64,000 nucleotides of DNA from Oasisia sp. SBJ-2009. Taxonomy: Eukaryota > Annelida > Polychaeta > Sabellida > Siboglinidae. Location of the stretch: contig OZ024856.1 of the NCBI GenBank assembly GCA_964017155.1, forward strand, positions 46,308,610 through 46,372,609, read 5' to 3'. Below the pieces are notes generated by a model. It was not told the DNA's origin, searched no databases, and saw nothing but the letters and a program-made list of their open reading frames with translations. Position 1 is the first letter of the stretch; each line of letters starts with the position of its first letter. Positions 23,776 through 37,312 of the stretch are shown one piece after another. Position numbers and translations under genes: made by a program.

Positions 23776-26258
23776 ACAGCTTAACAAATCTGGTTGCATA
23801 GACCAATGCAATTCCATGAGATCCATTTCCATCTCTCCCCGGACCAAGTGGCCGGGCTGGTGAAAAGGTCAGCCGAAACAAAACATCGTAAACACTCTAA
23901 ACTAATTCAACACTGCCCGGCCCCCTGACAGCGCGACAATGAACTAACACAATAAAACCAAGCGGAAATAACGCCGCCGGGGAGATGACACCTTCGCGAC
24001 AGTAGCCGTTTGCCTAAGAATGGCAGAAATAACTAGCAACGCCTTCACCGGACACGTACACATTAAACTGACCATCACGGACAGGTATACAGACAGACTG
24101 GACACTTGAGGTGGACGTGAAAGCACTAACGACTTCGCACTCATTGGCCAGTGGCCATTGCAAGGGTCAAGTCTGGTGCAGTCACAAAGAGTCAATGACT
24201 TGGTTGAGGGAGTCATGCAGGGAAATGACCACTAGACTTTGTAACTGACCATTCCAGGGGCCAGGGAATTCTGTCTCAAGTGTGTGGTCATCAGAATTAA
24301 TATTTACGACTGCCATGTTTGTGGTAAACAGATGATAGCAAGATGTCTATGACTGATCATCCTGTGTCGACAAACTAGTTGTATAGAAAGTGTATGCAAG
24401 ATATTAGGGACAAGAACTGTCATAATGGAACAGAAATATAATAATTTTGATTGCATATGATAAGATTATTACATGGGAAAACAGCAAAATATTGTTCTAT
24501 TATAGCAGTGCACAAACCAAGACCTTCCACAATCTATTTTCGGCAACTTCAAACTAAATATTTTTTATTTTATTTTAAATATTTAATCCATAATCTCTAT
24601 TCACCCACATCATGAATATACAGTATGTTTTGAATCTTCCTAACCATGAAATCCTGACAAAAAACGACACGAGGATAAAAACAATGTCCTCGCAAACAAG
24701 GCCGACCCAATCCACGCTGCATAATTGATGAACATTTTGCCGTACAAGCGGGCTAACTGTATCACGGTGTATTAAGTGAATATCAATTCTGGCGTCAATA
24801 AAACTGTCACAACGATGCCACGAACACACACAACCCGCATCTGCTTACGATTTATTTCCACAAAGACAAAAACCGCTGCTCCCTGCTCCGTCAGGCAAAA
24901 ACCACAGATGGCGCCAGCTAATTACGGCTTCTACTATTTCTCGGACAGGCGTATCCAGGCTTTTTTAATCCGTTCCCGAGAGACGATGGGCATGCCAATC
25001 TTATTAATCATAGGCTTTTGCTAGTTTTGCCATCTGTTCCTTCCTTGCTACGGAGGCGAGGCATTAATAACAGGACACTCATCTCGGATGAAATGAAAAC
25101 GTTCTACTACATTATCACAGATTAGCATGTTGTGATACGTGCTCCGCAAATCATTTACCGTAATTAACATGTTCCGATACGTTCTCGACAAATCATTTAC
25201 TCTCAACTCTCGGCCGGCCAGCATCAGATAGTAAGTAGCATTTATAGATTTGCTGAATAGATAGATGTTTACAGGCAGAAATGTCTTAGAACTGTTATGG
25301 ATATAAATCAGAATCTATATGTGAGTACCTGAAGGGCATTTTGTGAATAATCCATAATATTATATTGAAAAGTAATAGCGTGAAAAATCTAAACAAATAA
25401 TTAATAATAATTAATTAAATTTAAGTAAAAGGGTAATCTGGTAATTTGTGACCAAAATTATCCGAGTTTGGTAGAAAAAGCTTATTTTTTGGTTATTGTA
25501 TTAAGAAAAGTACAACAAAAAATTGGTCAGATGCTCCCTAAATCCCTCTGTAATTTACGTACTGGTGCTGACGTAAACACCCAGTTCATTAGTGTGTTTA
25601 TCACCACTACGTGGGCTGCACAAACTACTACCTACATCACTTCATCATCATTGAGTCGGCCAGAACATTGACACGCCAGTCCATTTGGGTCAATTGCTAA
25701 TTAGGAACAGAAGGTCAGCTTCTCCACCAGATATAGATGGCGCCAGCAGACCAGCGTGGTGCGAGACTGTCCCTGTTTCCCTCTATTTTTTATGTCATGA
25801 GTGGGGTCCTCAAAATAAACCCAGACATGGTGGGTGGCACGAACCCTTGTGACATTTGTAGCCATCTGTTGGTGTCCCTGTCACCAGCTGGTAAGCTCTT
25901 CACGGCCGCTCGTATCAGCATCTGCTACATTCTGAATACCATACTAACATCAGCTTTTGTATGGCCATATTCAGACACAGCTGGAGCTGTATGCAACAGC
26001 ACTAAAATAATAATCTTGTCATTACAGACTGTTTTTATCACTATTTAGCACGTGCTTGCGTGATCACATTATAACTCTTGCGATGCATTCGCTATCAATG
26101 CACGTACGTGCGCCTGCTCATAAACACACCTGCAAAAACACCACCTATAAACCAGTGTCTCGAATGTCGACACTTTTTCTCAGTGTTATATTGATAATAG
26201 TACTCTTTATTTAAACACTGGTCTCGCGAGTACGACTCTTTTCAATAGCATTTACACC
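23776..26258. other. Noncoding stretch with possible regulatory islands
   Basis: No supported gene is present. The segment 24690-25070 is compositionally complex, with several TAAT-core strings (AATTGATG, TTTTTAATCC, TTATTAATCA), and could be a conserved noncoding element. A 38-bp near-duplicate pair lies at 25121-25200. The frame at 25737-26048 (103 codons) has no recognisable domain. Confidence 0.4.
25121..25200. repeat. Two-copy tandem repeat, period 42 bp
   Basis: The 38-bp segments at 25121-25158 and 25163-25200 match at most positions. Both begin ATTARCATGTT, contain GATACGT and end CAAATCATTTAC. The 4-bp joint makes a 42-bp period. Function is unknown; it could be a duplicated protein-binding site. 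Confidence 0.75.
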
Positions 26259-26430
<172 letters not shown>

Positions 26431-26510
26431 ACAAATAAAATGAATTGAATGATAGAATATAAATGTAAATTAATTAATACGAAATCTTGTATAAAATATA
26501 AATACACAAA

Positions 26511-26806
26511 ATTAGATTAAGATAGCCAAAAAATTGTAAATGATATAAATAAAATAAAATGTGAATTTTAAACAAACTGATACATGTAAAACATGTTATT
26601 AAATAAATTATTATAATTATCCATGTTCACCTTCTACACCATGGAGATTCTCTGCCCGAAATTAGATTAAGATAGCAAAAAAATTAAATGATATAAATTA
26701 AATCAAATGTGAAATTTAAAACAAATATATACATGTAAAAACATGTTATTAAATAAATAATTATTATAATTATCCATGTTCACACCATGGAGATCCACTG
26801 CCCGAA
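26511..26806. repeat. Tandem duplication of about 148 bp
   Basis: Copy 1 (26511-26659) and copy 2 (about 26660-26806) both run from ATTAGATTAAGATAGC through ACATGTTATTAAATAAAT and end ATCCATGTTCAC...CACCATGGAGAT...CTGCCCGAA. Copy 2 has lost a few bases near its end (CTTCTA is missing before CACCATGG). Divergence is modest, so the duplication is fairly recent. No coding potential is seen. Confidence 0.85.
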
Positions 26807-27200
26807 GGCGATTGACTTCACTCCATATAAATCATAGCAATCACCCCGCCCTATAAATCACATCGCCCTCAGCGCTCGGGGACAATGGTTGTACCAGCTG
26901 CGTTGTCCTTCTTACGATAATGATCATCGGTAATCAGTCCCGTTGTCATGGCTTAATTGCAAGGACACCATGGTTTCCACGTACGGCCACTCAGCAAATT
27001 GGACATTATCGAATCTGTCAGATGCGATAATCCCCACACCGATGATAACAATTTCCTGGGCACACAGGTCTTAATGATTGCGAATCGATGCGTTAATTAC
27101 CAGGGATTATTTATCATAAAGATGAACCGTGTTCTCATCACTTGGAGCAATGACGATAAGAGGGCAGTAATCCAACCAGTCATTAGCCACTGGAGGGTCT
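26807..27200. promoter_or_regulatory. Candidate regulatory segment with a GATA-motif cluster
   Basis: Six GATAA/TTATC cores lie within about 245 bp (26916, 27006, 27026, 27044, 27110 and 27155), together with TAATTA/TTAATGATT homeodomain-type cores. The sequence is complex and not repetitive, and contrasts with the AT-rich flanks. GATA factors bind WGATAR, and clusters of such sites are common in enhancers. The cluster is visible; the enhancer role is inference. Confidence 0.25.
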
Positions 27201-28077
27201 AAGTATCCTGTGAAACACAGTAAGTTGATCCATGTGATCTAGGATAAATAAGACAGATTCACTGATTATCCTGTTCCGATTTCCGCGCTTTAGTTTCCAG
27301 CACCTCAATGGTGCCTTCTTCACAAATTGTGTAGGTCTGTTTGCCATATTTCATTTACATATGTAATATTGGGTATTACAATTTGTATCAACCCCAATAT
27401 GGTCTCGGCTTTAGCTACCAAAGACAATGCTAATGTTAACATGGATTATATTAGTGTCTGTCAACAATGGAACAGTTAATGATAATTACATTTTCTTACA
27501 TTTTAAATTACACTAGATTATTTTTTGTAGTTTTCTACATTAAATGTGAGACGGCCCTTGCACTATCCTATGTCTCAGTATCAGTCTCCAGTTTCTACAA
27601 TGCATTTATATAATATTCTATATGTGTATGGACTTTATTTAATAATAGTAAAAATATACCCAACAGTAGAATGATGAATTTATTTGACTCAATAACAGAT
27701 TTACAGTCCATTACTTTCTCTTCGTCAAATATAACTCGATTAATTACACTATGCTATGACTACTAATTACACTTCCTACAAAGCTCACAATCGCCCCTGT
27801 ATCCTCGGCTCACAGTACAAATGACCACCATTAATTACAATCTATAACCGCACTTGCTGGAAAACGAAACCCATCCTTCTCTGTCCACTGTTTTTGCATC
27901 AACGTCTTAAACTTCACACCCACCCAACCTACGGGGACCCCCGCACTTCACCTCCCATGGATCCCTGCCGAAAAAACACCAGGATATCTTCTTTGTGCGT
28001 CTCTGGATTATGAATAAAACATCACTTCCGGGGAGTGAGAGGAGTCGAGTCGACCTTCACCAATTCCCTAACCGAAC
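27201..28077. other. AT-rich noncoding stretch, no gene seen
   Basis: No supported gene or obvious repeat. The sequence just before 28078 (from about 28020) is unique relative to the duplication that follows. Confidence 0.45.
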
Positions 28078-29592
28078 GTCGCAGGAAAACAACAGACTTG
28101 GATTTCCAGCGTGATTCAATGCACTGCCTGCTTGCCAATACGCAGACCATACAGATCATTAGACAGACCATTAGACAGACCATGAGACATACCATAATAT
28201 AGACCATGAGACAGACCATTATACAGACCATTACACAGACCGTGACCATACCTTACTACATTTACTGATCTGTTTCCATAAAATTAAAAACACATAGCAC
28301 AAGTTTTGCGTAAATCTAAACATGTTCTATGTTCCAGGCCAGCCCACATGAAGACATGTATGCCATTATACTTCTGCTAGTATAGTATAACTACTGGTCA
28401 ATTACAAATTATAATGAAAGCTCACCAACATTTTCTGATATTCATTCATTAGGCTGTTGAATATTTGGCTAGTAAATGATGTATATTATGTAATGAAAGA
28501 CTGTAAGCAGCATTCGTATATTTAGCTTCGCAGGAAAACAACCGACTTGGATTTCCAGCATGATTCAGTGCGCTGCCTGTTTGCCGTTAGTCGCAGTTGT
28601 CTCCGTAAAGGTTTCTCGCGTTATCATTAATCACGGACAGTTAGGGTGGCTCAGGTGTTACCTGCGTGTGACCTCAGGGTCGGGGTGTAATTCGCTGGTC
28701 ATCACCACCAATGGACGTTAAGCCCGGAGGTGCAGATCAATTATAATTACTGCGACTGTAAGCGGCATTCGTATATTTAGCTGGACCACACCTGTGGGGG
28801 GGGTTTAAGGGCAGGGCCAGGTGTTAATTCCCCCCGGGGTGTTGACCACAAGGAGTGTGGCTATCTGTTGTAGGAATGGCCTGTTATTATAGGTGCTGTT
28901 GAATATTTGGCTCATAAATGGTGTATGTTATGTAATGAAAGACAAGTCTGGTCCACGGGCCATTTTTAGTTGTATGAAGTTTATGTGTTATGGTCTAGTG
29001 GCAAATGGTTGGGTGTGATACATCATGACTTAGACCTTGAGACAGACCAAGAAACAAACCATTCGAAACACTACGACAAACCATGAGACATATCATGAAA
29101 CAGACCAAAATACAGGCCATGATACAGACCGTAATACAGACCATGAGACAGACCATGAGACAGACCATAATACAGACCATGAGACAGACCATAATACAGA
29201 CCATGAGACAGACCATGAGACAGACCATAATACAGACCATGAGACAGACCATGAGACAGACCATAATACAGACCATGAGACAGACCATAATACAGACCAT
29301 GAGACAGACCATGAGACAGACCATAATACAGACCACGAGACAGACCATGAGACAAACCATGAGACAAACCATTAGACAGACCATTACATAGACCGTGACC
29401 ATACCTTACTACATTTACAGATTTGTTTCCACAAAAAATACATAGCAAAAGTTTTGTGTAAATCATGGTCCATGTTCCAGCCCAGCCTATATGATTACGA
29501 AATATATGTTATTAGACTCCTACTATTAACTACTGGTCAATTATAAATTATAATGAAAGCCCACCAACATTTTCTGATATTCATTCGTTAGG
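28078..29592. repeat. Shuffled segmental duplication block
   Basis: At least four segment pairs are duplicated with divergence: 28078-28140 with 28528-28595 (CGCAGGAAAACAAC and onward); 28217-28450 with 29383-29592 (from GACCGTGACCATACC to the end of TTTTCTGATATTCATTC); 28451-28500 with 28898-28948 (GCTGTTGAATATTTGGCT); and 28500-28528 with 28753-28781 (GACTGTAAGC to TATTTAGCT). The pairs are not collinear with one constant spacing, so several duplication or deletion events, or copies of one mobile element, are implied. No coding domain is seen in any segment. Confidence 0.8.
29085..29395. repeat. 12-bp minisatellite (CAGACCATGAGA / CAGACCATAATA)n
   Basis: About 25 copies of a 12-bp unit occur in two main variants that themselves alternate in a higher-order pattern. 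A shorter, less regular version lies at 28143-28240 in the sister copy of the segmental duplication, so the array expanded after that duplication or shrank in one copy. A 12-bp period is a multiple of three, so frames of 102-135 codons stay open on both strands (for example MVCLMVCI-type strings). These are artefacts of the repeat. Confidence 0.9.
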
Positions 29593-32500
29593 TAACACAA
29601 TATTATTTCTAATAATTTCTGTAAACTCAGACATCACATCACTGATAGCGTTATATATTTCCATAATACATGCTCTTGAAAAGTAACATAAAATTTACTG
29701 TAATGACAAAAACAAGGAACCCACATATTCGATATCGCGACCGAGATTACCTACTCCGCACGCAACATGTCTGCACGTGATAGCGACTTCAGATTCTTGT
29801 CCGCAAAAGCAATAACCTTGTCAATGCACCAACTACCAAGAAATCTATACCTCCGTCATTGTGAAAACGACATAATGCGACTTTGTCGGACATAAGTTAT
29901 CACTTGAAGTGCGCGGCTGGACGTAGCAATTAACTTTTCTTCTGACCAGTGGTACTGGTGTCGTACCTGGTGTTTATTATGTGAAGTTTGATTGCAGAGG
30001 GGAGATAGCATCTGTGGATTACAGGTGTGCAGATGTACAGATGGCTGACCAGTGGGTAGTTGTGTGCTGTGGTCTAGATGGTGGACAGATGTCGGGACCT
30101 CTTAGGGCCATAACTGTCACTGTGGTTGCCCCACATTTAAGTTTGAATTTGTGGGTAGCTTAAAAGTGTAGGTTACAAGGTTTTGTTTCTAATTACAAAT
30201 ACACGTTCTCCTGGCTGTGCAATTATGGTCAGATTGTAATGACAATGTGACTGACCAATTATCAATGTTATTTTACTTTGAATTAAACACAGACATAATC
30301 CTTATACACCATACTGCGGCATACATACAAAGCTGTAAGTATCTGACATATATTCTGTATATAATATCAATTCTAATTTGTCACCTTGACGAAAGACAAC
30401 ATTTTAATAAAATAAAATAATACACCACAGACATTGGCCTACTAAAACAACAGGTGCCAAAAGCCAGCGTTATCTTATGTCAGAAACATTCTCTGGCGTC
30501 CAAGTTCATCTTATCCAAGGCATGTCTTTCATCAGTCCTACCGGATGAACCAAGGGTTCAGGGCCCTCCCTATCACAGTGGACTAACAAAGTGCAATGTT
30601 GATATCTCACTCTGTTCCTCCTGCCCAGAGCTGAATCTCAACATACAGCACGATGAACACAATCCATGTAACCATAGCTCGCTGTTTTTCCTTGAGCACA
30701 GAATCCAGGGCAGATTACCGTGTTATTCCTAGGGCGTTCTACCACGATCAAACACTAGTTCAAAGTGGCTTAGTCTCATGGGTAGGAGGCCTCGGTAAAG
30801 GGTAACGCATTGGTTCCAACCGACAACTGACAGTTAAATGAATTTGTGAAGGAATTAGAAGAAGAGAACAAAGGCGCTCGATTGAGTAACAGTCGAGTTT
30901 GACAGTTTCCTGGAACCTTCTCATAACAGTCTGCGTCGTTTTAATGAAGAGTCGACACCCGTCAAACTGCACAGCTGAGTTCGTGTGAGTTGTTTGCGAA
31001 GGAATTAGGTTAATTAACAAACAAGACGTACAGTAGGGATCACAACGTTGTCATATTTGGATGGAAATATCAGCGGTGCCAACAAAATCAACGACGGTAT
31101 GTCAGAAATATGACCAAATGACCTCAGCAGATATGTACTGTAATATATACCCAAAGGGCACCAACCACACACATGCAAACATATTCCCTCAACTAGAAAA
31201 CATCTTATCTATACTATACAGCAGACGAAAAAGACACTGGCATGTTTATATAATGCTCAAGAATTCCTCGACCAGACATACAAGTCTGTTCACCATACCC
31301 TGGAGGTATACCTGTCAAGATTACCCCAGTGACCAACACAATTATCTGCAGATAGAAGAAGATATCTGACTGTATCAATAACACATCAATTACAACAATA
31401 TTCAGTCACCTCTGACCCCAATTCAGATTGTTCACGCTTAACAAAGCTGTCTCCTTAGGCAGTCAGACAGAATTCGGAAAATCTCAGTGACTTGCAACTT
31501 ATTGCTAAATCACGCTTGACATATTGCATGCCTGTTCTAGGTAGGTATGGTTATCGCTAACAACAATCTTGTTTTCTGTACAAAGTTGTTTAATACACTC
31601 TCGATTTGGTCGGGACATTTCAATGGGATTGTGCAAGTCGCTGTGTTCCAAGTCGCTGAATTTCACTTAGTGTCAATGGCACACTTTTCACTTCAATGTT
31701 TATTCTTTGTTGTAACATGATGTCAAACAACCATAGCAGGCTGTGGAACTTGAGAAAAACACGTGCACAATACGTCAGTTATTAGCCGGGTTGAACTGAG
31801 TGTGTCAATTATACACCGTTTCGCGATAGTCACCCTTCGGTAATGCACTTTATAATTTTCGAGATTAAAATCGTAAATCTTATCTCGCCCCCACAGGTGG
31901 TTATTCGAACGATTTTGTCAGTCGTCGAGACAGGTAGGGAAGGGTCGATAACAATGGCGGATACGAGCCTGATGTAATTACCGTAGGCGCCGCTCGGTGC
32001 TAGCAATGGGGGTAATTATAGTGTGTGCAAAATACAAAGAAAGTCAGACTTCTTACGCCGGTCGGATAGTTTATCAACAAGTGCATTGTGGGTAACGAAC
32101 AGCAAAAGGACGTCACTGTCTACACGGGGAGTATCCATGCGATTGTCGGCCCGCTATCTCGTCCCACATCCTAGTGCACTGACATAAACACAGGGGGCAT
32201 CACTGGCAGATATTGTGCTCATCGCTGACAAGTCAATCGCATTGTTTTTAGAATCATATCGCGCATCCTGGTGACAGTGTGTACAGTAGGTTGGTTAGGC
32301 AGTGAAAAAACAATGGCGCATCTCTACAATTGCCGCGTTATCAACATGGCTGCTCCGGTACGGAGGCGGAGGGTGCCATCATGTAGCTAGCACCGGATGT
32401 AAAAACAATGCTTTCCAGTGGCAAATCAAGCATGTATCTGATGTAAGACCACAATAAGGTGTTCATCCGCCAAATAGTACCCTATAAAAGCAGCCTTATG

Positions 32501-33427
32501 CAGGTTGTCTGGATTTCTGTGAGCACATATGTAGTATGGAGTGAGTAGAAATTATGTTTTTGTGCAGCGTGGCATCAGAGCTGTCAAATTATGACTGCTG
32601 TCATTCAGTGCATTTCTGCGTATTAATACAGTTGTCATTTTGCTTGGTGATGCAATCAGGGGCAATCCGTGGGTGGTTCAAGCAGAAATGGAGGGGTGTA
32701 AGGTTTGAAAGAAGTTTGTGGGAGCCTGAGGTTCGAGAAGTTCACAAAATCGCCTATGGAAAATGCAAATGTGGTCTGGTCCATCTTTGCAACTCAACAC
32801 TGCCATATCGGCACAGCACATGACAATGACAATCTACCACCGCGTGTAAATCAACCACACACACCATCTGTTTCGTGTCTTTGCTGCGTTTGTTTTACAC
32901 ATCAAACACAGTCCGCATGGAACACCTCCTGACGTATTCATCACGGATGAACTCATCTTCCTTCGTCCGTATCTGGTTAGCTTCCACAGCTCCAATCCAG
33001 AAAGACACATGGAGCATTCCCATTTTTCATAGGCGCCTCCCACTCCAGTGGATTGCCCTGGGAACGGGTTTAAGTGCTCTGCACAAAAAGTGGGAAGCCA
33101 CTCGGAGGAAACTGTAAATCAAACAGGATGCTTCGAAAATAAAAAAATTAATCAACTTTTTGCCAGACCAATTAAGTTGGAGGCGTAAAGTGTAAATGAA
33201 ATATGTGATGTGTCAGCCAATTTAAAAAGCTCTTTATTTTCCTTTTTTTATTCTGAACGGAGGCTATAGATGAAATAATTTCTCTTAATAAAGAACAATA
33301 TTCTACTGAACTCAGTTACAAAAATTGTCGGAATAACTTATAATTTTTATTTCAGCTATACAGATAAACAGAATTAAACTGATATGTTGATGTGATTTTC
33401 AATATATGTATTTCTAATATTTATACA
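29593..33427. other. Noncoding stretch with scattered complex segments
   Basis: No supported gene is present. CAGATG E-boxes cluster at about 30029-30092. The segment 31850-32200 is relatively CpG-rich. A TATAAAAG string at about 32483 has no identifiable gene downstream. Open frames up to 102 codons are unrecognised. Confidence 0.4.
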
Positions 33428-33466
33428 TGTTGTTGTTGTTATTAGTTGTTGTTATTACTTGTTGTT
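33428..33466. repeat. Short TTG-type triplet repeat
   Basis: Interrupted TGT/TTG triplets with ATTA and ATTAC interruptions. Minor simple repeat, no gene. Confidence 0.7.
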
Positions 33467-36400
33467 ATATCAATCTTCACCATTGTATCACTAGATCAGA
33501 AACAACACTTCCATCAGAATAATTAATTATCTGCCTAATCCATTAACAAACTCAAATGCAACACATGCGGGAAGTATTCAGCTACGCTTTAAATAACACT
33601 AAAACAATACTCCTATTGCCTCACTACTGTAGACACCACCAAGAACACAATTTCACGGTTGAGTGAACTGGGGTAATACTAATTGGGTCTGACAACTGAA
33701 GATCCCCGGTTGTAAAACTGTACTTACTACACCCCACACAGACTACAGAGGCTGGGGTTGTGTCTGGGGCCACATAAGACGTGACAACTCAACTGGGTTG
33801 ACACTGGTATGTAGACAGGTCAGGCAACAAGGGATAACATGACTAATTGGTTTATCAGGTGGTCGAGGACAGACAATCGGTTATCAGTGATTGATATCCG
33901 ATTACGGTGGAGAAGACAGTGCTGTATTGAGAAGGGATAACGTGCCGAGAAAACGTCTGCTTGACTCGTGTTTGCGAGTACCCATATATCAGGACTAGTG
34001 GGTAGGGTTGTGGGGTTGTTGGCAGTGTGCCAGATCGTGATGTCTGTCAAGGGATTCTGGAGACACAGATACTTTGGTTGGCCTTTTCGCTGCAGCGTGA
34101 TTTGTCATGTTTGAGAAGATGTAAACATTAGCGGCAGATCAGCTACACAAATATAGGCTGTCACATGACATATGACAGCTGCCGGAACCACCACTAGTGA
34201 CTATGGAGTTCCTTAGCTACACTTACTTTTAATATGGAATAACATACGCTATGTTCTTAAGAGGTAGACTCGTTTCAAGGTCTTTCTTCATTGTCACCGA
34301 GCTTATTACCAGGGACAGCACATTCTGTGTTAAAGTTCACCAAAATGTAGAAAAACTTTTTTAAAAACTTAAAAATTGGGAACATATCATTAAATAGGCA
34401 ATTCACCAGAAATTGGCGAACTTTCCCCTCTTTATTAGAATATTACATAATTGATTAACAAGATATAATGAAAGTAAATTTTATTAAGAAAACAAGATTC
34501 CTTATTTCACAATTAATACATTCCGACTCCCAATAAATGGTTATATACATACTAGCAAAGGTGACATCTATCCTACTGTGGCATACTGTATACGATACCA
34601 AACCAAACAGTCACCTTTAATTTGTTTTTGATACTGCTACTTCAGCCTGAACAACCCCTCCACTATCTGCCCTAGTTCCCTCATTCACTTTCACCCCATC
34701 CCACATCATGTCCTACTTCATTAGGGGGTGAAGTACCCAATCTCCCCTGTCAAGTTCATTCCCAAAGTCCACCAGTATAACCCTATATAAAGCCACCACA
34801 CTTGAGACCAGGGTTGTAATTACATCCAGAGAGTATTGTGTTCGGTAACATTACTGATGTCTTACACACTATCAAATGGTCAGTGAATATTAACGAGACG
34901 GCCATTCACGTACACTGTTATGATATACGGGCTGTGATTATATGCACAGATGGCTGTATAACCACCGATTAGTCCAGCAAAACACCACCAAATTTACTGG
35001 CATAAAGATAGCGGCTGATTTACTTTGACCATGTCAACGAAGCTACTTTATACGAGCAAAAACCGCCGCACATTGACAGTAACGACCTCCACAGAGACAT
35101 CAAACAAGGGGACAGATAATGTTGAGCCCGCACAACTGCTTGCAATAAACTATAAGAAAAAACCCGGTAAATGCAAAAGCCACCTGACTTTGTGACGATT
35201 AATTGTCTCCCGGGCTTTGGTGGAACAAAAACAGACGAGTAACGGCTTCCTGAAACAACTCATCCGTGACTCACTTTCACTGGTTTAGTCGCGTATTGCA
35301 CACACTGCTTTGTCGATGTGTGAATCCCACACAAATGGCCTTTGTCGTCTCGATTCATGGCCGCAGACACATTCAACACTTTGCTATTATTCTCCTAGAA
35401 AGACATTTCCTGCACTTCCGACAGTCTGATCAACAGCCATGATGAGTTTTCACACATTTCCCGTCATGCTCAAATGGACGCCAATGACATAATGTACATA
35501 GCAGTTTTTTTTATTAAATAAATTATCTAATGTATAAAAAATGTTGTAATTCAAGCCTTTGATTATGTCATTAATGCTAGATGAATAAATTAGGGGTAAT
35601 TATACTGACAAATTGCTACATCCAGTTATATTTACAATATATTTATATCCCAGACCCATGCTGTGCTAACACTCAATGAACCCCTGGCAAAATTTAGTCA
35701 GTGGTTGAACAGCAGGGAGGGGGAAGGGGAGAGGGGGAAACTGAATGCAGACATTGCCCTGAGTAAGGGAAATTGAGGTAGACCACATATACAGGAATAC
35801 ACCTATCAACTGGGAGCCCGACCTTTATTTATGACTAAGCTTCCTGGAGACTCCAAATCAACCGTTTCATTGCGATGGATATTCCAATTAATTCATATTA
35901 CAGCTCATTCACCTAGGACGACCCATCCTACATCATTTCATGACAAATTCTAGGGCAAAACATCCACCAAGCACATAAGATGATAGTTAGCATGATATTA
36001 CGTCACAGGCACTGAGATCTAAGCTGGTATCTGTCGATCGGTCGATTGCAGCAAACGTTATACGAGCCAATCGGTACAGAAAGAACGACTTCCGGGTGAT
36101 TTACTACTTGTGTGTGAGCGAGTACAAAGCTGTGAAAACGAACACTATTGACAGGCTGCTGACTGCTATAGGGCCTCGCCAGGACAGGGGGTGTGAATTA
36201 CTGCAACGAACTCGCATACGAGATCGGTTGAGATCGAACCGATAGGAGATCAATGTCGGCGCAATTTGACGCAGGAACAAGGGCACAGCAGAGGAACAGA
36301 TCGCAAAGTTGGCCATTCAGTAAGCCACCAAATATAGCCGTGCGTGGATCAACGCGTAGGTGAATACGAACGCTTGTGAACACATGAATGGAAGGTCGTA

Positions 36401-37204
36401 TCTCTCACACCGCGTGCCCCCGCACCGCGATTCACACACACGCATTCACGCGACACACACTCACAGCGATCGGTGATTCCATTCAAGTCAGCGCGACAGC
36501 TTCACGTGATCTGCCAGCTGATTAAATCTGTCTCACGGAGCGGGATTGTCAAATCCGGATTGTGGTCATAGGCTTGTTATCATAAATGTACACAGCATAT
36601 ACTTAATTTAGTGTGTGAAATTCTGCACGTATAGTCTATGAGGTAATTAGTGGGCATACATATATGTGTGAAAACGCATGGTTCATCGCACCAATTAAAC
36701 GGTGCATGGGAGCCTTTTTGTAGATATCAACTCTAGCCTGACAAACAATTTGACACAATAGGACCAATAACAAAATCACTAAATATACTCCATGTCTTTT
36801 ACCTTCAGGCTTCCCAAAGAATTTAATTACTTTGAAATAACTTTGACAATGTTCCCAGTCTTTGCTAAGGTAAACATTGCATGGCAGTTGTGTTCAGTTT
36901 CATGTACTTGAAGTTAGTACCCATTGTCATCTAGATCTGTTTTCTACCTGTCTTACCAAGAGTAATGTCTAAATTTGGATCCAGGATCTTCCCTATAGCT
37001 ATTCAATTCTTCAGAAGTCACTTCTTCATTGTGAGTGTCAGATCAACAGGAAATATAAATGAAAAAAAGTTATAGTCATTTGAATATCGATATTTCTAGC
37101 CATGCCATCCACTGGTTACCTGATGTTTACCAATTTCCTAATGTTTGGCAATTTTTTTTAAGATGGTGAATATATAAAATATCTAATTCTACTAGTTCTA
37201 TACA
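33467..37204. other. Noncoding stretch, no gene seen
   Basis: No supported gene is present in 3.7 kb. A TATATAAAG string occurs at about 34791. A minus-strand frame of 70 codons (36104-36316) is unrecognised. The CpG-rich segment 36050-36540 is complex and could be regulatory. Confidence 0.4.
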
Positions 37205-37312
37205 TACACGCATGCGCACAAGCACACACGCACGCATGCACGCAAACACACACACACACAAACACACATACACAAACACACGCACACACAAACACACATA
37301 CACAAACACACA
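37205..37312. repeat. CA-rich microsatellite with internal duplication
   Basis: ACGC and CA units give way to AAACACACATACACAAACACAC-type units present twice in tandem. Simple repeat without coding meaning. Confidence 0.85.

Noticed and set aside
23177..23881. 234-codon minus-strand frame rich in His-Ser-Phe-Ile
   Set aside because: Most of it is a translated GAGT/GAAT tetramer block; no recognisable domain outside the repeat.
28995..29466. Frames of 102-135 codons with Met-Val-Cys-Leu or Thr-Asp-His-Glu repeats
   Set aside because: The 12-bp minisatellite is a multiple of three and lacks stops; both strands are open simultaneously.
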